From the NCBI GenBank assembly GCA_945904015.1, contig CAMDPK010000009.1, positions 17,848 to 81,847 of the forward strand: a DNA stretch of 64,000 nucleotides. Reading direction: 5' to 3'. The notes below the pieces were generated by a model. That model saw only the letters and a program-made list of their open reading frames with translations. It did not search any database and was not told the DNA's origin. Both the position numbers and the translations under genes were made by a program. Of this stretch, positions 31,593-39,939 are shown piece after piece. Position 1 is the stretch's first letter. Every line of letters begins with the position of its first letter. This DNA comes from Candidatus Kuenenia stuttgartensis (lineage in GTDB: Bacteria > Planctomycetota > Planctomycetia > Planctomycetales > Planctomycetaceae).

Positions 31593-32528
31593 ATGTTATC
31601 GCACATCATTCGAGGTTTTCGTTTCGGAACTGTGTTGTCGTTGTCCCTGCTGGCGTCGGGTTGGGCCGTGCCGTTGATGGCTCAGGTGAAGCTCGAACAC
31701 AAGTACGTCGATGGACGAAAGACCGTCGTCCATACGACGATGAAACTCAAACAGACGTTGACGCTTGCCGGAATGGCTCAAGAAACCGAGTCCGAACGGT
31801 TTCTCATCTCGACGGATCAAGCAAGCAAACGCGATGCGGATGGCAAGATTCGGATCGAGAAAAAGACCGACAAGCTGTCGGTGACACTCAAAATCCAAGG
31901 GATGGAAGTGACCTTCGATTCGGACGATCCGGACAAGAAGGCGAGCAACCCACTGCTTGAGCCAATTGTGCAACTCTTGCGAGTGTCCGCCAAATCCAAG
32001 CCCGTCGTTATCCGCGATCAATCCGGCAAGGTGGTCGCCGTGGAAGGGCTTGAAAAGCTGGCTGAGGAAATCCCGGAAGCGTTTCGTGGAGATGCCGACC
32101 CGGAGAAAATCAAGAAGGCGGCGAATCAAGAGCTTGAGACGCTGCCCAGCGAGGCCATTAAACCGGGGGCGACTTGGACGAAGACGTCCGAAATGCCGCT
32201 CGGCGGCGGTCAGACAATGAGTTTTACGACCGACTACAAATACATTGGCGAAGTCAAAGAGGCGGGTAAGACGCTGCACAAGATCGAAGCCAAGACAACC
32301 GCTGTTTCGCTGACGATCGCCGATAATCCGATGTTGAAGCTCACCAAGTGCGAGTTGAAGCCGACCGAATCCAGCGAGACGTTGCTGTTCGACCGCGAAG
32401 CGGGTGAGCAACAGTCCTCAAAGGGCAAGGTGCGAATTCAAGGTGTCCTCGATCTCGAGATCAACGGCATGGCGTTTCCCGGAAAGTTGGACCTGACGAT
32501 CGAAACCGAAGCCGTTCGACAACCTTAA
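31593..32528 (+). CDS. Secreted protein of unknown function (DUF6263-like)
   Basis: 311 residues from ATG 31593, with GAGG 9 bases upstream; an ATG at 31584 is too close to the ribosome site. Signal peptide residues 1-32 (MLSHIIRGFR, hydrophobic LSLSLLASGWAV, cut near LMA-QV). The rest is beta-rich and soluble, with repeated polar strands (LEHKYVDGRKTVVHTTMKLKQTLTL, KPGATWTKTSEMPLGGGQ). It resembles the planctomycete DUF6263 group, which is unstudied. A factor-independent terminator follows. No partner genes. Confidence 0.8.
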   Translation: MLSHIIRGFRFGTVLSLSLLASGWAVPLMAQVKLEHKYVDGRKTVVHTTMKLKQTLTLAGMAQETESERFLISTDQASKRDADGKIRIEKKTDKLSVTLKIQGMEVTFDSDDPDKKASNPLLEPIVQLLRVSAKSKPVVIRDQSGKVVAVEGLEKLAEEIPEAFRGDADPEKIKKAANQELETLPSEAIKPGATWTKTSEMPLGGGQTMSFTTDYKYIGEVKEAGKTLHKIEAKTTAVSLTIADNPMLKLTKCELKPTESSETLLFDREAGEQQSSKGKVRIQGVLDLEINGMAFPGKLDLTIETEAVRQP

Positions 32529-32554
32529 ACGGACGGAGCCAAGAGATCATTCAA

Positions 32555-32586
32555 GAAGAGCGGCCACTCGGCCGCTTTTCGTTTTC
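32555..32586 (+). terminator. Factor-independent terminator
   Basis: An 11-base-pair stem (32555-32565 with 32570-32580, centre GCGGCC/GGCCGC, loop ACTC) is followed by GTTTTC. It follows the secreted protein gene by 26 bases and precedes the sixA start. Confidence 0.75.
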
Positions 32587-32599
32587 GGGAAAGGCCGCG

Positions 32600-33064
32600 A
32601 TGCGACTGCTGCTGATCCGACATGCCCGCGCCGCGTCCAGTCACCACCTGCCGGATGCCGAACGTCCGCTGACCGATGAAGGTCGATCCGAATTTGAACG
32701 AGTGGCTCGCGACATCGTCGATCGAGTTGTGACTCTCGAATTCATTTTTCATAGCCCGGCGCGACGTACCACCGAAACCGCGAGCATCCTGGCGACGGCA
32801 TCCGGGTTGCCGGCTCGCGCGCTGGAGATTGCACCGTGGCTGGCACTGGGCAACGGCTGCCGAGACATCTTGCCGAAAATCGCTCAACCTCCGGCCGAAG
32901 TGACCGCGCTCGTCGGGCACGAACCGATCATGAGTTCGCTGACAGCGATGCTGATGGGGGGCGGACGATTATCGTTCTCGCCTGGGGCCAGCGCGTGTCT
33001 GGAGTTCGACGAAGCCATCGAAGTCGGACAGGGCCGGTTGCTGTGGATGCTGGAACCGCGTTGA
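32600..33064 (+). CDS. sixA: SixA-like phosphohistidine phosphatase
   Basis: 154 residues from ATG 32600. The catalytic N-terminal motif is LLLIRHARA (His7 region in RHA), with SPARRTTETASIL for the second arginine and LVGHEPIMSSL for the second catalytic histidine, in the short histidine phosphatase layout of SixA. The family dephosphorylates phosphohistidine on HPt proteins or on PTS components. It has no signal peptide. Ends beside a 31-base hairpin repeat and is convergent with the XdhC-like gene. Confidence 0.88.
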   Translation: MRLLLIRHARAASSHHLPDAERPLTDEGRSEFERVARDIVDRVVTLEFIFHSPARRTTETASILATASGLPARALEIAPWLALGNGCRDILPKIAQPPAEVTALVGHEPIMSSLTAMLMGGGRLSFSPGASACLEFDEAIEVGQGRLLWMLEPR

Positions 33065-33081
33065 GCATGAAGGAGTTTGCG

Positions 33082-33175
33082 AACGTAGCCGTCATTGCTC
33101 CGCGTGACGAGCTGAGTGCTTCACTGCCGCGGATTGGCGACTCGGCTCATCACGCGGAGCAATGACGGCTACGTT
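33082..33175. repeat. 31-base inverted repeat with CGTAGCC tips
   Basis: Arms 33082-33112 and 33145-33175, one mismatch in 31. A shorter relative occurs at 63782-63871. Lies between convergent sixA and the XdhC-like gene; the XdhC-like stop (33169-33171) falls inside the right arm. Confidence 0.88.
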
Positions 33176-34320
33176 GGCGATACCGCCAACGACTCCAACA
33201 AGCTGGGGCGGCGATAGCGTTCGGGAATCTCGCCGAGATTTCGATGCGCGATCAGTTCCGCCACGATACTGACGGCAATCTCCGGCACGGTCTGCGAACC
33301 GATGTCGAGGCCCAGCGGGGCGTACACGCGAGACAGCGCTTCGCGCGAGATGCCGTCGCGCAACAAATCTTCAAAGATCATTTTGATCTTCCGCTGGCTG
33401 CCGATCAGGCCGACGTATCGAGCCGGTGTTTCGGCGAGGTGATACAACGCTTGTTCGTCGTGCTGATGTCCTCGAGTCACGATCAAGCAGTAGGTGTTGT
33501 GGTCGATGTCGAGCCCGCTGAGCGACGCATCGATCTCGCCAACGATCAGCCGCTTCGCCTGCGGGAAGCGCTCGGCGTTGCAGTACTGCTCGCGATCATC
33601 GACAGCCCAGACGTCGAAGTCGCATGCAGCAGCCAGTTCGCCAACTCGTTGACCGACGTGTCCGGCTCCGACGATGACCAATCGGCAGCGACGCAGGTGC
33701 GGCAAGAACGACACGCCCCCCGCGACGTACGGTCGAGGCCGCTGCGACAACGGTCGCAAGTGCTGACCAATCGTCGGCGGAAGTAGACCGGACGCCCACG
33801 TCCGGTCAATGGGATCGGTATCAGCCGTCCGGACGTATGCGTCCGGACTACGGCTTGCGGTCGCGATCACCTCGCCAGAGTCGTTGAGCAAAAAACGATC
33901 GGCGGCTTGTCCGTCCGCCTTCTCCGGGTCGAGGATCACGGCCTCGGTGCAACCTTGGTCGGTCGCGAGCAGCTCCAGCAGTCGGCGGTAATAGCCGAAC
34001 TCCGCTTCACCGCGCACGGGATCGACCAGCATTTTCATCCGGCCGCCACAGATCAGTCCATCATCCCAGCCGTAATCGCTGTCGAGATTGAACGTCAGCA
34101 ATTCGGTTTGACCCGCATCGAGCAATCTTAATGCCCGCCGTTTGACCTCTGCTTCGACGCATCCACCTCCCAGCGTGCCGACCTGCGAGCCATCCGGGAA
34201 GACGAGCATCGTCGCTCCCGCCTTTTGCGGCGTAGACCCGCGAGTCTCGACGAGCGCGGTGTACGCGACCGGCTGATGACGTGAAACCGCTTCGCTTAGT
34301 TGTTGAAGAACGTGGTGCAT
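33169..34320 (-). CDS. XdhC/CoxI-family molybdenum cofactor insertion protein
   Basis: 383 residues from ATG 34320 (MHHVLQQLSE); a longer frame to 34389 is not supported. Residues 18-100 carry the XdhC N-terminal motifs (VETRGSTPQKAGATMLV, GTLGGGCVEAEV, DGLICGGRMKMLVDP). Residues of about 205-383 form the Rossmann XdhC_C domain (CRLVIVGAGHVGQRV, VIVTRGHQHDEQAL, YVGLIGSQRKI, LDIGSQTVPEIAVSI). The family sulfurates and inserts Moco into xanthine dehydrogenase-type enzymes. No dehydrogenase is nearby. Residues of about 157-180 are encoded by a complete hairpin repeat lying in the linker between the domains. Confidence 0.9.
   Translation of the reverse strand: MHHVLQQLSEAVSRHQPVAYTALVETRGSTPQKAGATMLVFPDGSQVGTLGGGCVEAEVKRRALRLLDAGQTELLTFNLDSDYGWDDGLICGGRMKMLVDPVRGEAEFGYYRRLLELLATDQGCTEAVILDPEKADGQAADRFLLNDSGEVIATASRSPDAYVRTADTDPIDRTWASGLLPPTIGQHLRPLSQRPRPYVAGGVSFLPHLRRCRLVIVGAGHVGQRVGELAAACDFDVWAVDDREQYCNAERFPQAKRLIVGEIDASLSGLDIDHNTYCLIVTRGHQHDEQALYHLAETPARYVGLIGSQRKIKMIFEDLLRDGISREALSRVYAPLGLDIGSQTVPEIAVSIVAELIAHRNLGEIPERYRRPSLLESLAVSPT
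33783..33851. repeat. CGGACG-family hairpin (copy 2), in frame inside the XdhC-like gene
   Basis: Left arm 33783-33807 opens GTAGACCGGACG and matches the copy at 16807-16860; the right arm 33825-33851 is its imperfect inverse. It is translated in frame as RSPDAYVRTADT and following residues between two domains, so it interrupts no motif. Confidence 0.85.
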
Positions 34321-34385
34321 GACGAATCGGATGCTCCTGCGAATGTCACTTCGCCTCTTCGCGAGGCAACTGGACGGCATTCCAA

Positions 34386-34430
34386 ACAAAAAGGTCTTCT
34401 CACGCGAGCGAGAAGACCTTTTTTGTTTTT
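34386..34430 (-). terminator. Strong hairpin terminator downstream of the small acidic gene
   Basis: AAGGTCTTCTC pairs with GAGAAGACCTT around an 8-base loop; T-runs flank it, with TTTTTGTTTGG on the minus strand after the stem. It lies between the small gene (34468-34665 minus) and the XdhC-like gene, so it would isolate the small gene. Confidence 0.75.
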
Positions 34431-34467
34431 GTCGGTGGCGAAATCCGCATCACACCTGCGAGGCGGA

Positions 34468-34665
34468 TTATGTCCCGTGGAGCTCCGAATTCATCGGCAA
34501 GTCAGACGCGAGCAGCGGCTGGCACTCCAGGTCGGACAGATCGTCCCCGCGATCGGCATCATCCCAGGCGAATTCAGCGCCGAGCGACACTAATCCGAGA
34601 TCAGGGGAAGTCACCGGCGAGCGATCCGTCGCCGTAAGCTCCTCAGAAGAAAAAATGACGGACAT
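34468..34665 (-). CDS. Small acidic protein, unknown function
   Basis: 65 residues from ATG 34665, with ACGAGG 7 bases upstream. Composition is acidic and Ser/Leu/Asp-rich (for example SSEELTATDRSPVTS, EFAWDDADRGDDLSD), with no cysteine motif beyond one Cys and no signal peptide or membrane segment. It has its own downstream hairpin terminator and a T-rich upstream leader, which suggests a monocistronic, possibly well expressed gene. No family recognised. The frame on the opposite strand (34319-34759) is judged a shadow. Confidence 0.6.
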   Translation of the reverse strand: MSVIFSSEELTATDRSPVTSPDLGLVSLGAEFAWDDADRGDDLSDLECQPLLASDLPMNSELHGT

Positions 34666-34760
34666 GGCAAAACCTCGTGAAAATGGAACAGAGAAAAACG
34701 AACAAAAAAAACAACAGAACGAGCCGGCAAGATACCGGCCAAAACTGAAGACAAAATGAA

Positions 34761-34811
34761 GCTCGGCCTCCGAGCGAAGGAACAGAACTAAAAAGTGCGC
34801 GGAGGCCGAGC
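34761..34811 (-). terminator. Inverted repeat downstream of eboE-like gene
   Basis: GCTCGGCCTCCG at 34761-34772 and its inverse at 34800-34811, loop 27 bases, followed on the minus strand by TTCATTTTGTC. Sits 18 bases past the EboE-like stop; terminator-like but the T-run is broken. Confidence 0.6.
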
Positions 34812-34828
34812 GAAAAATCGGAGGATTC

Positions 34829-36007
34829 TCACTGTCCGGCCAGCAAATCGCGTGTCGCGGACAGTTCGCGGGCCAAGCCAGTGACCAAATCGGGCTTGTC
34901 GCCGCCGGGGAGGACGTTCCAGGTGTAAGTCTCGACTTCCAAATGGGGGGCGTAGGCCAATTTTGTGACCGCGTCCAATCCCTTTTTCAAATCGGCGCGA
35001 GTGGTTTCGAGCGGCCCGATCCGCTCGGCATCGACGGGAACGTGAAAATGAATCCGCCAGCAGTCGGCCGATGCGAACTCCGCCGGCGGAGTGCAAGCCA
35101 ACTCGGTGGTCAGGTCGAGCACTCGCCGCACGTCGCCGGACGGAGACCGAGCGAACGTCTGATGCAAATAGCGCGGCTCAACGAAGTGCGCCAGTGCCTC
35201 TCGCGCGGCAGCATTCGTTCCGGGGTTCGTCAGTTGCAGTGCGCAGGTGATGTGAACCTTGTTGATGCGAATGTCTTCGCGAGCCAGCGACACGATCGAC
35301 TCGGCGACATCCTCGAATTCCACCGACTGATGGCAGACGTCGTAACAGACGCCGAGGTGCCGTTGGACGGCGTCGAGTCCTCCGAAACTCGCGGCTCGGT
35401 CGCGCAACCGACGGAAGAAGGCAATCGTCTCGGCCGTCGTTTCGAGAACGCAACACGGCTCCGGCTCGATCGCCAGCCGAATCGTCTGTCCGGTCTCTGC
35501 TTCCAGTTGAGACAATCGTCGCGCGAACTCAATTAGTTGTCGAATGCAGTTCGACTCGAAGTCTGCCGCTGTCGCCAACGTCTTGAATCCGAGCGGCATC
35601 GTCGAGAGGCTGCCATCCGCGCCGGCCGGCAACGTCGAGCGGATCAACTCGGCCAACACGCGAGCACAGTCCCACGAGTACTCCAAGCGGCTGGGCTGCG
35701 TCCAATCCGGCAGGTACACGTTCTCTTTGACTCGCTCGCTGTGAAAGTCTCCAAACGGAAACGCATTGAGCGTGTAGGTACACAATCCCAACTCCGCCAC
35801 GCGGGCCGCGAAGCGTTTCGTGCCCTCCGTCTCGGCCAACAATTCGCGGATCACCGGTTGAGCCAACCACAATCCCGCAGCCAACGGCGAGCCAAATCGC
35901 TGACCCGCTGGGACTGTGAACTCGGTCAGCCCACGCTCGACCTGAGCGACCGTCAGGCCCGGATGCACGTTGGTGCAATAACTCAGAGGCAACGAAATCA
36001 GCGACAT
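34829..36007 (-). CDS. EboE-like sugar phosphate isomerase/epimerase-type TIM barrel protein
   Basis: 392 residues from ATG 36007, with GAGAGGGG upstream; the frame is open further upstream but over a hairpin repeat. Key phrases are LSYCTNVHPG, YTLNAFPFGDFHSERVKENVYLPDW, IRLAIEPEPCCVLETT (metal Glu region), GVCYDVCHQSVEF (Asp/His) and VETYTWNVLPG, which fit the EboE group of the xylose-isomerase-like TIM barrel superfamily. EboE is known from the ebo cluster, whose products move or mature a polyprenyl-linked or indole-derived metabolite to the periplasm in cyanobacteria and others. No other ebo gene is in this window, so the role here is open. Hydrophilic, no signal peptide. Confidence 0.82.
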   Translation of the reverse strand: MSLISLPLSYCTNVHPGLTVAQVERGLTEFTVPAGQRFGSPLAAGLWLAQPVIRELLAETEGTKRFAARVAELGLCTYTLNAFPFGDFHSERVKENVYLPDWTQPSRLEYSWDCARVLAELIRSTLPAGADGSLSTMPLGFKTLATAADFESNCIRQLIEFARRLSQLEAETGQTIRLAIEPEPCCVLETTAETIAFFRRLRDRAASFGGLDAVQRHLGVCYDVCHQSVEFEDVAESIVSLAREDIRINKVHITCALQLTNPGTNAAAREALAHFVEPRYLHQTFARSPSGDVRRVLDLTTELACTPPAEFASADCWRIHFHVPVDAERIGPLETTRADLKKGLDAVTKLAYAPHLEVETYTWNVLPGGDKPDLVTGLARELSATRDLLAGQ

Positions 36008-36037
36008 GATCCCCTCTCGACTTGAATTGATCTCTGC

Positions 36038-36103
36038 GTAGCCACGCTCGCCAAGAGCGTGGGAAAACTGGTGAGTACCCACGCTCTTGGCGAGCGTGGC
36101 TAC
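36038..36103. repeat. 26-base perfect inverted repeat with CGTAGCC tips
   Basis: Arms 36038-36063 and 36078-36103, 14-base loop, core CACGCTCGCCAAGAGCGTGG. It lies 22 bases past the permease stop and just upstream of the EboE-like gene, both on the minus strand. Read from either strand the tips are CGTAG and CTACG. Confidence 0.9.
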
Positions 36104-36125
36104 GAATCCTCTTTGGCGGGGCAAC

Positions 36126-37523
36126 TCAGCCTCGGCGGATCGCTTCCATCGGTGACAGACGCATGGCCCAGACAGCCGGATACAAGCCGCCGAGCAACCC
36201 AACAACGGTGCTGAACACGACGCTAAACACAAGCAGGCCGGGACTCGCGAACAAGTTCACGCGGTCGGGCCAGCGAGCGTTGACGACGATCGTCACCGTC
36301 CAACCAATCAGTCCGCCTAGCACTCCGCCACCCAAGCCGAGCGTCGCGCTTTCGAACGTGATCAGCTTCAGCACGTCCCACGGCGACCAGCCGTTCGCTT
36401 TGAGGACGCCGAACTCGATCACTCGTTCTGTGACGCTCATCAGCATCGTGTTGACGATGCTCAGCACGGCGATCGTCATGCCGATGCCCGTCAGCAGCGC
36501 GAGTATCAGATTCAGATCTTCGCTCAGCTCTTTGAAGCGATCCGAAAAATCGGAAGCGTTGCGAACCTCGACCGGCGAAGGCGTTCTTGATTTCGGGCGA
36601 ACGGAGGGTGTCAACCCTCCGAGTTCATCCTTTCGATTCAGGTTTGCATCGGTTGCTGATTCCTCGGAGGACTGATCCGCCACAGGCGGACTCGCCGGGG
36701 TATTCGTCCCGGCCAACGCTCGCAGCATGAAACCAACGGCGTTCGACGACTTCGACTGACTCGATCCACTCGGTTGCCCCAATCCCGCCAGCGCGAGCAA
36801 CGACATCGGAGAACCCGTCGTCAGCGGACGATCCTGCAAAAGTTCTTTGAGACGACGTCCAACCTCCTCGTTCGAGGCGCTGCCATCCGGCTCGACGTAG
36901 TACCCGCTGACCGCTTCCTGATCGAACCAGCCGAGCTGCCGCAACGTGTCTCCATCCACCAGGATCGCGACGTCCAACAGCAGCGAGCCGACGTGGTACA
37001 AACCGACGATCTCGAACTCGATGCTGTTGACGCTCAGCGTGTCGCCAACTTTTTTGAGATGCTCCTCGGCGATCTGGCGACTGATGACGACCCTCCGCTG
37101 ACCCGCATCGTCCGGCGACAGGAACCGCCCCACGATCATCGACTCGGTGTAGACCCCCTTCCGCAACTTGATCCGCGAGGGGATATCCACACCGAACAGA
37201 AATCGCGGCGGAGCCATCACTGGTTTCTCTTCGATGATGTTGGCTCGCATCCAAATCTCAGGGGCCACGACATGCACGCCGGGGATGCGCTCCATGTCCG
37301 CTTTCCAGTTTTTCGGCAACCGCGAGAACAACGGGATCGGTGCGCCCGCCTGCATCACGATCAAACCTGGGATGCTTTTGAAGCTGCGATCAAACGTCTG
37401 CTCCAAACCGCGAGCGACCGAGAACAGACCCACCATTCCCGCGATCGCGACCGTCAGCCCCAGCAACGACAACGCCGAACGCGCGGGCCGGCTGAACAAA
37501 TTGCGAAGGGCAAATTTCCACAT
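36126..37523 (-). CDS. FtsX/MacB-type ABC transporter permease, orphan
   Basis: 465 residues. Four membrane segments: about 14-38 (SALSLLGLTVAIAGMVGLF) and three at the C terminus (about 345-370, 390-415, 430-455), with an extracytoplasmic MacB-like domain between and the FtsX motifs VTERVIEFGVLKANGWS and PMEAIRRG. Such permeases need a cytoplasmic ATPase; none is adjacent. Residues of about 275-310 (TPASPPVADQ and following) are low complexity and partly encoded by a repeat at 36597-36624, an insert in the extracytoplasmic domain before the second segment. It starts upstream of the EboE-like gene, same strand. Substrate unknown. Confidence 0.85.
   Translation of the reverse strand: MWKFALRNLFSRPARSALSLLGLTVAIAGMVGLFSVARGLEQTFDRSFKSIPGLIVMQAGAPIPLFSRLPKNWKADMERIPGVHVVAPEIWMRANIIEEKPVMAPPRFLFGVDIPSRIKLRKGVYTESMIVGRFLSPDDAGQRRVVISRQIAEEHLKKVGDTLSVNSIEFEIVGLYHVGSLLLDVAILVDGDTLRQLGWFDQEAVSGYYVEPDGSASNEEVGRRLKELLQDRPLTTGSPMSLLALAGLGQPSGSSQSKSSNAVGFMLRALAGTNTPASPPVADQSSEESATDANLNRKDELGGLTPSVRPKSRTPSPVEVRNASDFSDRFKELSEDLNLILALLTGIGMTIAVLSIVNTMLMSVTERVIEFGVLKANGWSPWDVLKLITFESATLGLGGGVLGGLIGWTVTIVVNARWPDRVNLFASPGLLVFSVVFSTVVGLLGGLYPAVWAMRLSPMEAIRRG
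36597..36624. repeat. GCGGAGGGTGTC-family half element in frame inside permease gene
   Basis: 28 bases closely match an arm of the element at 30458-30535. A trace of the opposite arm (CTCGGAGG) follows near 36664. Read in frame as low-complexity residues. Confidence 0.8.
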
Positions 37524-37607
37524 GCTTTTCTTCCCGCGACCGAGGTGGAATTCTCATTGTGAGCCTCTTGCCGCGAGGCGGACGATCCAACTTCGACCGC
37601 GAGCGGC

Positions 37608-38204
37608 TTAGCTCGCCGCGAAGTGATTCAGGTACGGCAGCTTCGCCGCCGTCGCCGCGATGCCGTGCTTGTTGTCGAGCAGTTGGCCGAGGAAGTCCCA
37701 CTGGCCGGTCGTCAGTGACAGACGAGCGCTGTCGGCCATCGTCACTTTGACACAGATCGAGCCGGCACGAACTTCGCCAGCCATGAGATCGACGCTGACG
37801 ACGAGCTTCGGATCGGCTTGGATCGCCGCTCCCAATTTGTCGATGTCCGCTCGCGAGGCGCAGACGCACGGAATTCCCAGCGACGTGCAGTTGCCGAAGA
37901 AGATTTCCGCAAACGACTCAGCCACGATGGCTTTGATGCCCCAGCGCAGCAGCGATTGTGGCGCGTGTTCGCGTGATGATCCGCAGCCGAAATTGCGTCC
38001 GGCCACCAAAACGCTGCTTCCCTGAAATCTCGGATCGTTGAACGGATGCCGTGAATCCTGCTGGCGGTCGTCCTCGAAAGCGTGCTCGCCCAGCCCATCG
38101 AACGTCACGCAGCGCAGGTAGCGGGCCGGGATGATCCGATCCGTATCAATGTCATCCAACAACAACGGCACGGCAGTGCCGGAAACGGTCTCAATGATTT
38201 GCAT
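37608..38204 (-). CDS. leuD: 3-isopropylmalate dehydratase small subunit
   Basis: 198 residues from ATG 38204 (MQIIETVSG), normal for LeuD; an upstream extension reaches 38468 but is repeat-rich. Motifs are [34 protein letters not shown] (swivelling-domain active site), [22 protein letters not shown] and [14 protein letters not shown] end. With LeuC (not in this window) it isomerises 2- to 3-isopropylmalate in leucine synthesis. It is separate from the DUF1501 gene, which diverges from it. A weak ribosome site leaves the start slightly uncertain. Confidence 0.93.
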   Translation of the reverse strand: MQIIETVSGTAVPLLLDDIDTDRIIPARYLRCVTFDGLGEHAFEDDRQQDSRHPFNDPRFQGSSVLVAGRNFGCGSSREHAPQSLLRWGIKAIVAESFAEIFFGNCTSLGIPCVCASRADIDKLGAAIQADPKLVVSVDLMAGEVRAGSICVKVTMADSARLSLTTGQWDFLGQLLDNKHGIAATAAKLPYLNHFAAS

Positions 38205-38300
38205 GATTCTCGTCGCGGGTTTGGGTGGTTTCTGAAAAAGACGGCTCATACTAACCCGAAGCGTCAGCGAGGGCGAATGTTCCCTGAGCACCAAATTCGA

Positions 38301-38417
38301 CGTAGGGTGGGACCAGCTCGCTTCGAGCGCCGGCCCACTTTCCCCGCGTTCATTGATGGCGTTGACCATTCGCTGGTGGGCCGGCGCGGCGAAGCGCCGC
38401 TGGTCCCACCCTACAAA
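38301..38417. repeat. CGTAG-tipped long hairpin, GGTGGGACCAGC family
   Basis: Arms 38302-38338 and 38376-38413 (about 37 bases, imperfect inner part) around 37 bases. Tips CGTAGG and CCTAC, with AAAAC after the right tip, as at 24090 and 52481. Located in the divergent leuD/DUF1501 region. Confidence 0.82.
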
Positions 38418-38497
38418 ACGTGACGCAGTTGCCTGTTTCGAGACGTCGTCGTCAGGATTAGAATCCAACCTCGCTTCGCCGACCTAGTGAGCTGACG

Positions 38498-39937
38498 ATG
38501 CCTCCGTCTTGGCAAGACCACCCGCAGCCCGTCATCCATTCGCCACGAGTCTCGCGGCGCGAATGGTTGCGTATCGGCGGACTGAGCGGGTTGGGGTTGA
38601 ACGAGTTCATGCTCCGCAGTCTGCGTCGCGAAGCGGCGGCTCTCGGCGACGACAGCCGAACGCCTGCGGGCACAGCCAAGCGTTGTGTCTTCATCTTTCT
38701 CTTCGGTGGGCCGAGCCACATCGACTTGTGGGACATGAAGCCGCACGCGCCGGAAAACGTGCGCGGCATCTTTCAGCCGATCGCGACTTCGGCGACTGGC
38801 ATCCAGTTTTCGGAATTACTCCCGCATCTCGCCAAAGAGGCGGACAAGCTCTGCCTGCTGCGGTCGATGACTCACGGCGATCCCGTTCACGGCACCGCGT
38901 GCAGCCAAGTCATCACCGGTCGACCGCATCGTCGGCCCGGCACGACCGACACGCTCGCGCCGGACGATTGGCCGTCGTTGTCGGCGATGGTCAAGCGGTT
39001 TGGAACAGCCGCTGGCGGGATGCCGTCCTCAGTCGTGCTGCCGTGGTATCTGATGTTTCCCAGCCAAGGCGCTCGCATCGCTGGTCAGTCGGGTGCTCTG
39101 ATGGGCGAACAGCACAATGCCTTTCTGATCGAAGGCGATCCCAGCCGCGCCGATTTTTCCGTGCCCGGCATTCGCTTGCCGACCGATGTCCCGACCGCAC
39201 GACTCTTGCGTCGCGAAGGACTGCTTCGCGAAGTGAACTCTGTCCGACGATCCATCGAAGAAGGGCCGCGCAGCCAACTGATCAGTGATCAATACCGCCA
39301 AGCCTTCTCGATGATCTCCGGCGAGCAAACCGCCGCCGCGTTCGATCTCGACCGCGAGTCGCCGATCACTCGCGAACGATACGGCTCGCACAAATTCGGA
39401 CAGAGCCTGCTGCTCGCGCGGCGACTCGTCGAACGGGATGTTTCGCTCGTCAGCGTCAATTGGGACGACGACACTCGCGACGAAAAACAATCACCGTTCT
39501 GGGACACGCATCACGACAATTTCAACCGGCTGAAGAAACTCGCTCCCGTGTTTGATCGTGCATTCGCGGCGTTTCTCGCGGATCTGTCCGAGCGCGGTTT
39601 GCTCGACAGCACGCTGGTCGTTGCGCTCGGCGAGTTCGGACGCTCGCCGAAGATCGGCCAGTTCACGCAGAACGCCGCGACCGAGAAGACCGGCCGCGAT
39701 CACTGGCCTCACGTCTTCACCGCGCTAGTCGCTGGCGGTGGCGTTCCCGGCGGGCACCTCTTCGGAGCGTCCGACCGTCTGGGTGCCTACGTTGCCGACA
39801 AACCCGTTTCGCCCGCCGATCTCGCGGCCACGATGCTCACGCATCTCGGAATTGATTCCAGTCAACGGTATCACGCTCCGTTGCTCGGCGAATCGTTCCC
39901 GATCTGTACTGGGCATCCCATCCGCGATTGGAGCTGA
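38498..39937 (+). CDS. DUF1501 family protein with twin-arginine leader
   Basis: 479 residues from ATG 38498. The Tat-like N terminus is SRREWLRIGGLSGLGL (residues 19-34). The DUF1501 domain follows: CVFIFLFGGPSHIDLWDMK, LLPHLAKEADKLCLLRSMTHGDPVHG, ALGEFGRSPKIG, GRDHWPHVFTALVAGGGVPGG. The fold is alkaline-phosphatase/sulfatase-like; the family is very abundant in planctomycetes and of unproven function, possibly a secreted sulfatase-like or polysaccharide-associated protein. It overlaps or abuts the Nif3-like gene, but whether they act together is unknown. Confidence 0.9.
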   Translation: MPPSWQDHPQPVIHSPRVSRREWLRIGGLSGLGLNEFMLRSLRREAAALGDDSRTPAGTAKRCVFIFLFGGPSHIDLWDMKPHAPENVRGIFQPIATSATGIQFSELLPHLAKEADKLCLLRSMTHGDPVHGTACSQVITGRPHRRPGTTDTLAPDDWPSLSAMVKRFGTAAGGMPSSVVLPWYLMFPSQGARIAGQSGALMGEQHNAFLIEGDPSRADFSVPGIRLPTDVPTARLLRREGLLREVNSVRRSIEEGPRSQLISDQYRQAFSMISGEQTAAAFDLDRESPITRERYGSHKFGQSLLLARRLVERDVSLVSVNWDDDTRDEKQSPFWDTHHDNFNRLKKLAPVFDRAFAAFLADLSERGLLDSTLVVALGEFGRSPKIGQFTQNAATEKTGRDHWPHVFTALVAGGGVPGGHLFGASDRLGAYVADKPVSPADLAATMLTHLGIDSSQRYHAPLLGESFPICTGHPIRDWS

Positions 39938-39939
39938 CC

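Noticed and set aside
34319..34759. Plus-strand frame of 146 codons opposite the small acidic gene
   Set aside because: Low-complexity Lys/Gln tail, no ribosome site, and the minus-strand gene has a good site and terminator.
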